From Takakia lepidozioides (Eukaryota; Streptophyta; Takakiopsida; Takakiales; Takakiaceae), in the NCBI GenBank assembly GCA_030704615.1, contig CM060732.1, positions 34,083,053 to 34,143,052 on the forward strand: DNA of 60,000 nucleotides, written 5' to 3'. The notes below the pieces were generated by a model. It saw only the letters and a list, made by a program, of their open reading frames with translations, ran no database searches and had not been told where the DNA came from. A program made the translations under genes and the position numbers. Of the stretch, positions 57,560-60,000 are shown piece by piece (position 1 is the stretch's first letter; each line of letters begins with the position of its first letter).

Positions 57560-60000
57560 ATGCGACCCATGGTCATTTGTGCCCTGCGACGGAGCTATGA
57601 CGGCGCAGAATTGTCCTTGACCTACATTAGAAGAAATTCTTATGGTGGTCAAAGAAGTTTACAAGATGTTCCAACAAGGGCTGTAGAGCGCCCTGAGAAT
57701 GACCAATCCACTTCAGAGTCTTCTGCAAGATCTGGAACTTCTGGTATAGTTCTGTTCCATTCCGTTCCGTACATGTGCTTGTATGATAGAGAGAGGGGCA
57801 GATGCTCTACCACTTTGGCATTGGGCTCAACGAAGATTGTTTCAGCTTGTACGATCCATAGGTCAGAGTCTTGGTGGGTTGAGATGATTCGGATTTTCAG
57901 CAACCATAGAGCTGGTTGAATCCAGTGACAATTGCTGGGACTGCGAATTTGACAGCCCTGCCAACAATTTTTTGAACTTAGCCATGCCAAGCTTCTGCAC
58001 CTTGCTGAGCTCCAGGAAGCTGTGATAACCTAGGAATTGGTTTGTTGGGGGAACTGGAACTTGATCCCTTTGACTAACTTTGGAATTTGTTTACTGCTCA
58101 ACAAAGCCGGAAGTCGTGTCCTTTCTGAAATGCATTTCAGAAGAAAGAAAAATACTGTGTAATGTCCACTAGAGGACCGGAGAGCCCATGGGAGAGAGGG
58201 TGAGAGAAAATTCGACTTTTTGAATCTACACCTATATTTGACAGTGAGTCCCTAAACGATATGAGGTCTTATCTTTCTGTTACTTCCATGCAGAACTACC
58301 TTGGCAGGATCTGATGTCACCCTCAAGTCCCAAGGCTGCGCCCCCGCCCTCCCAGCAGTGGTGGGACAGCAGGCTTGGTAAGGTGAGGTCATCTCTATTG
58401 CATGATGTCATAGGTGAATGAGACTGTGTGATAACATTTATGGGGCTTTTCACAATGCTTAGATTAGCTGTACTTGGCCGGCTGCAGTTGTGATTGTTCA
58501 GATTTGGTTTTCACATAATCTCAACTTGTGAACAGATCAAATATGGATTGATAGTAGTGAAACCACCCTTGGGCAAAAGTAGAGCTAGCTGCAATGACAC
58601 CCAATTAACGGTGAATGGGCTAGAGACGAATGTGAGTGTGACCCTTAATCAACCTGGCTTGAAGCATGGTCCTTAAGGTCCACCCACAGCTCTTTCTATC
58701 TCTTCTGCAGCATCTGCAATCTCTAAATTTTTAGAAAAACATTCATTGTGTGCATGAAGCAGAGAAAGGGGCCAGGGTAATTTGCAACAATGTTTTCCAA
58801 AGTCACACTTGCACTCATCAGAAGCGCGAAAGCTAGCAAAGATCTTACTTTCTGAGGGGTTTCTGGCAGGCAGGCCAAGCAATGAGCAATGAACAGGTCT
58901 GGCAGGAATTTTTCTCAGATCCTTCACAGTTGTGGAACAAAAGTTTACTGAAGGTGAGGTTATCTTTACTCCGGATATAAAAGAGTGTGGGCTTTTAGTT
59001 GGAGGTGGTGTGGTTATATTTTGGGGACTGGATTGTGTCTTTAGTTGTTTATACCAGGGCCTGAAAATTAGTTGCTCAAAGGTTATTCCATTTGATTTGA
59101 AAGATGGTTGAGGGTTTTTGCGTGGCCTGGTCTATAGATGGCTGTGTCATTGACAGCAGGTTTTCTTGAAGCTACAGTTCCGTACTAAATTGGATATGCA
59201 CTTGGATTCCTGGGCAGAGAATACAACGGGTGTTGTTTTGTGATATAACGATTTCAAGATTGCAATATTTACAAGATTGCATCTGCACACCCTCATTTGA
59301 AGTTAGATTACTGTAGTAACCACATTACACTCGGTGTCAATCCTGTCCTCATGAGGTGATCTTCTTTTTCTTGTTCTTTTTTCTGTCGAAGCATTTTTGC
59401 AGCGTGATTTGCTCACTAGCAATTCTGAGTCAATGCAGGATGACAGGTTGCATCAGGGACAAATGTTTGCTGGCTATCAGACTGGCAGCTTGGGTGGCAC
59501 CTCCACCATCATGACCACTCTTAAAAGAAGGGAAAGGGAAGGAGTCAAGAAGATTATGTCTGGTGCTCATGAGGATGTGAGGTTACTCTGCAAGGAAGGA
59601 AGATTGAAAGAGGCGCTGCATATTTTAGATCATCAAGGTGTTCAGGCAGACTCCAATACTTATGTCTGTCTCTTGCAGTGGTGCATCAACAGGAAAGCCC
59701 TGGCTGAGGGAAGACGAGTGCATTCGCATATGATTCAACATTCACTCAAATTAAACATCTTTATAGTCAACACCCTTGTCAACATGTATGTGAAGTGTGG
59801 GAGCATGGTGGATGCACAACGATTGTTTGATGAATCCCCTCAACGAGATGTATTCACGTGCACTTTGATGATGGCAGGATATGCCAGATATGGACATGCC
59901 AAGCAAGCTTTCAAAATCTATGAGCAGATGCATCGGGAAGGGTTGCCGCCTGACAAGGTCATGTACACTACAGTCCTTAATGCTTGTGCCAGTCTAGGAG
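57560..60000 (+). CDS. Putative OSB-PPR gene, partial at the window end
   Basis: Exons 57560-57743, 58294-58382, 58536-58610, 58906-58953 and 59403 onward all have GT-AG borders and join in phase. Exon 2 holds LPWQDL...SQQWWDSRLGK and exon 4 EFFSDPSQLWNKSLLK, both like the WWDxR half of OSB PDF motifs. Exon 3 is a degraded counterpart of the PDFKHK half. The last exon reads through MQDDRLHQGQ into PPR units (TLVNMYVKCGSMVDAQRLFD, MMAGYARYGHAKQAF) and continues past the window. It is a paralogue of the gene at 34368-36695. Two readings are possible: one fused OSB-PPR protein, or a PPR gene starting at ATG 59433 with a decayed OSB gene upstream. The acceptor at 59402 (TTTTTGCAG) is good. No OB fold is visible, and exon 1 is unrecognised. 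Confidence 0.5.

Overview
This is nuclear DNA from a land plant. Plastid- and mitochondrion-related genes are split by many short GT-AG introns. A PLS-type PPR protein ends in a canonical DYW domain, and there are OSB-type (PDF-motif) fragments and plant-style MULE, CACTA and non-LTR elements. The long, intronless DYW protein with near-identical repeat units suggests a seed-free plant (bryophyte, lycophyte or fern). I cannot resolve it further from the sequence.

Layout. (1) 181-4148 (+): 3' part of a type II NAD(P)H dehydrogenase gene (NDA-like), with a 5'-truncated LINE in one intron. (2) 5367-22606: a 17.24-kb Mutator-like element (MULE) with GC-rich terminal inverted repeats of about 330 bp and a perfect 9-bp target duplication. 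It carries a mudrA-like transposase (+) and a convergent minus-strand gene whose 3' end resembles a Ulp1/C48 cysteine protease. Its introns, spacers and TIRs are full of a short AGTC-GCTGG-type motif. (3) 13278-18285: a 5.0-kb CACTA element nested in a coding exon of that second MULE gene. It has no recognisable transposase but carries fragments of OSB and PPR genes. (4) 22607-23274: the MULE landed in duplicated upstream sequence of a small ELOF1-like gene (+). (5) 23950-24730: an array of palindromic repeats. (6) 24870-33561 (+): a complete 18-exon protoporphyrinogen oxidase gene. A LINE insertion has duplicated the splice acceptor of its last exon. (7) 34368-36695 (-): an intronless DYW-class PPR gene with an OSB C-terminal exon just upstream. 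(8) 38238-41937 (-): an ABCI12/CbiQ-like chloroplast membrane protein gene. (9) 43404-55015 (+): a 21-exon plastid-type ABC1 atypical kinase gene with several LINE 3'-end fragments in its introns. (10) 57560-60000 (+): OSB-like exons followed, in compatible phase, by a second PPR gene cut by the window end.

How it fits together. The host genes serve organelles: alternative respiration, haem/chlorophyll synthesis, plastid kinase and transport, and organellar RNA editing or DNA binding. They are not an operon. The most notable structures are the nested elements (CACTA in MULE in a promoter), a LINE family leaving both long and 22-43-bp insertions with target duplications, and three places where OSB PDF-motif sequence lies beside PPR sequence. 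One of these reads as a possible OSB-PPR fusion gene.
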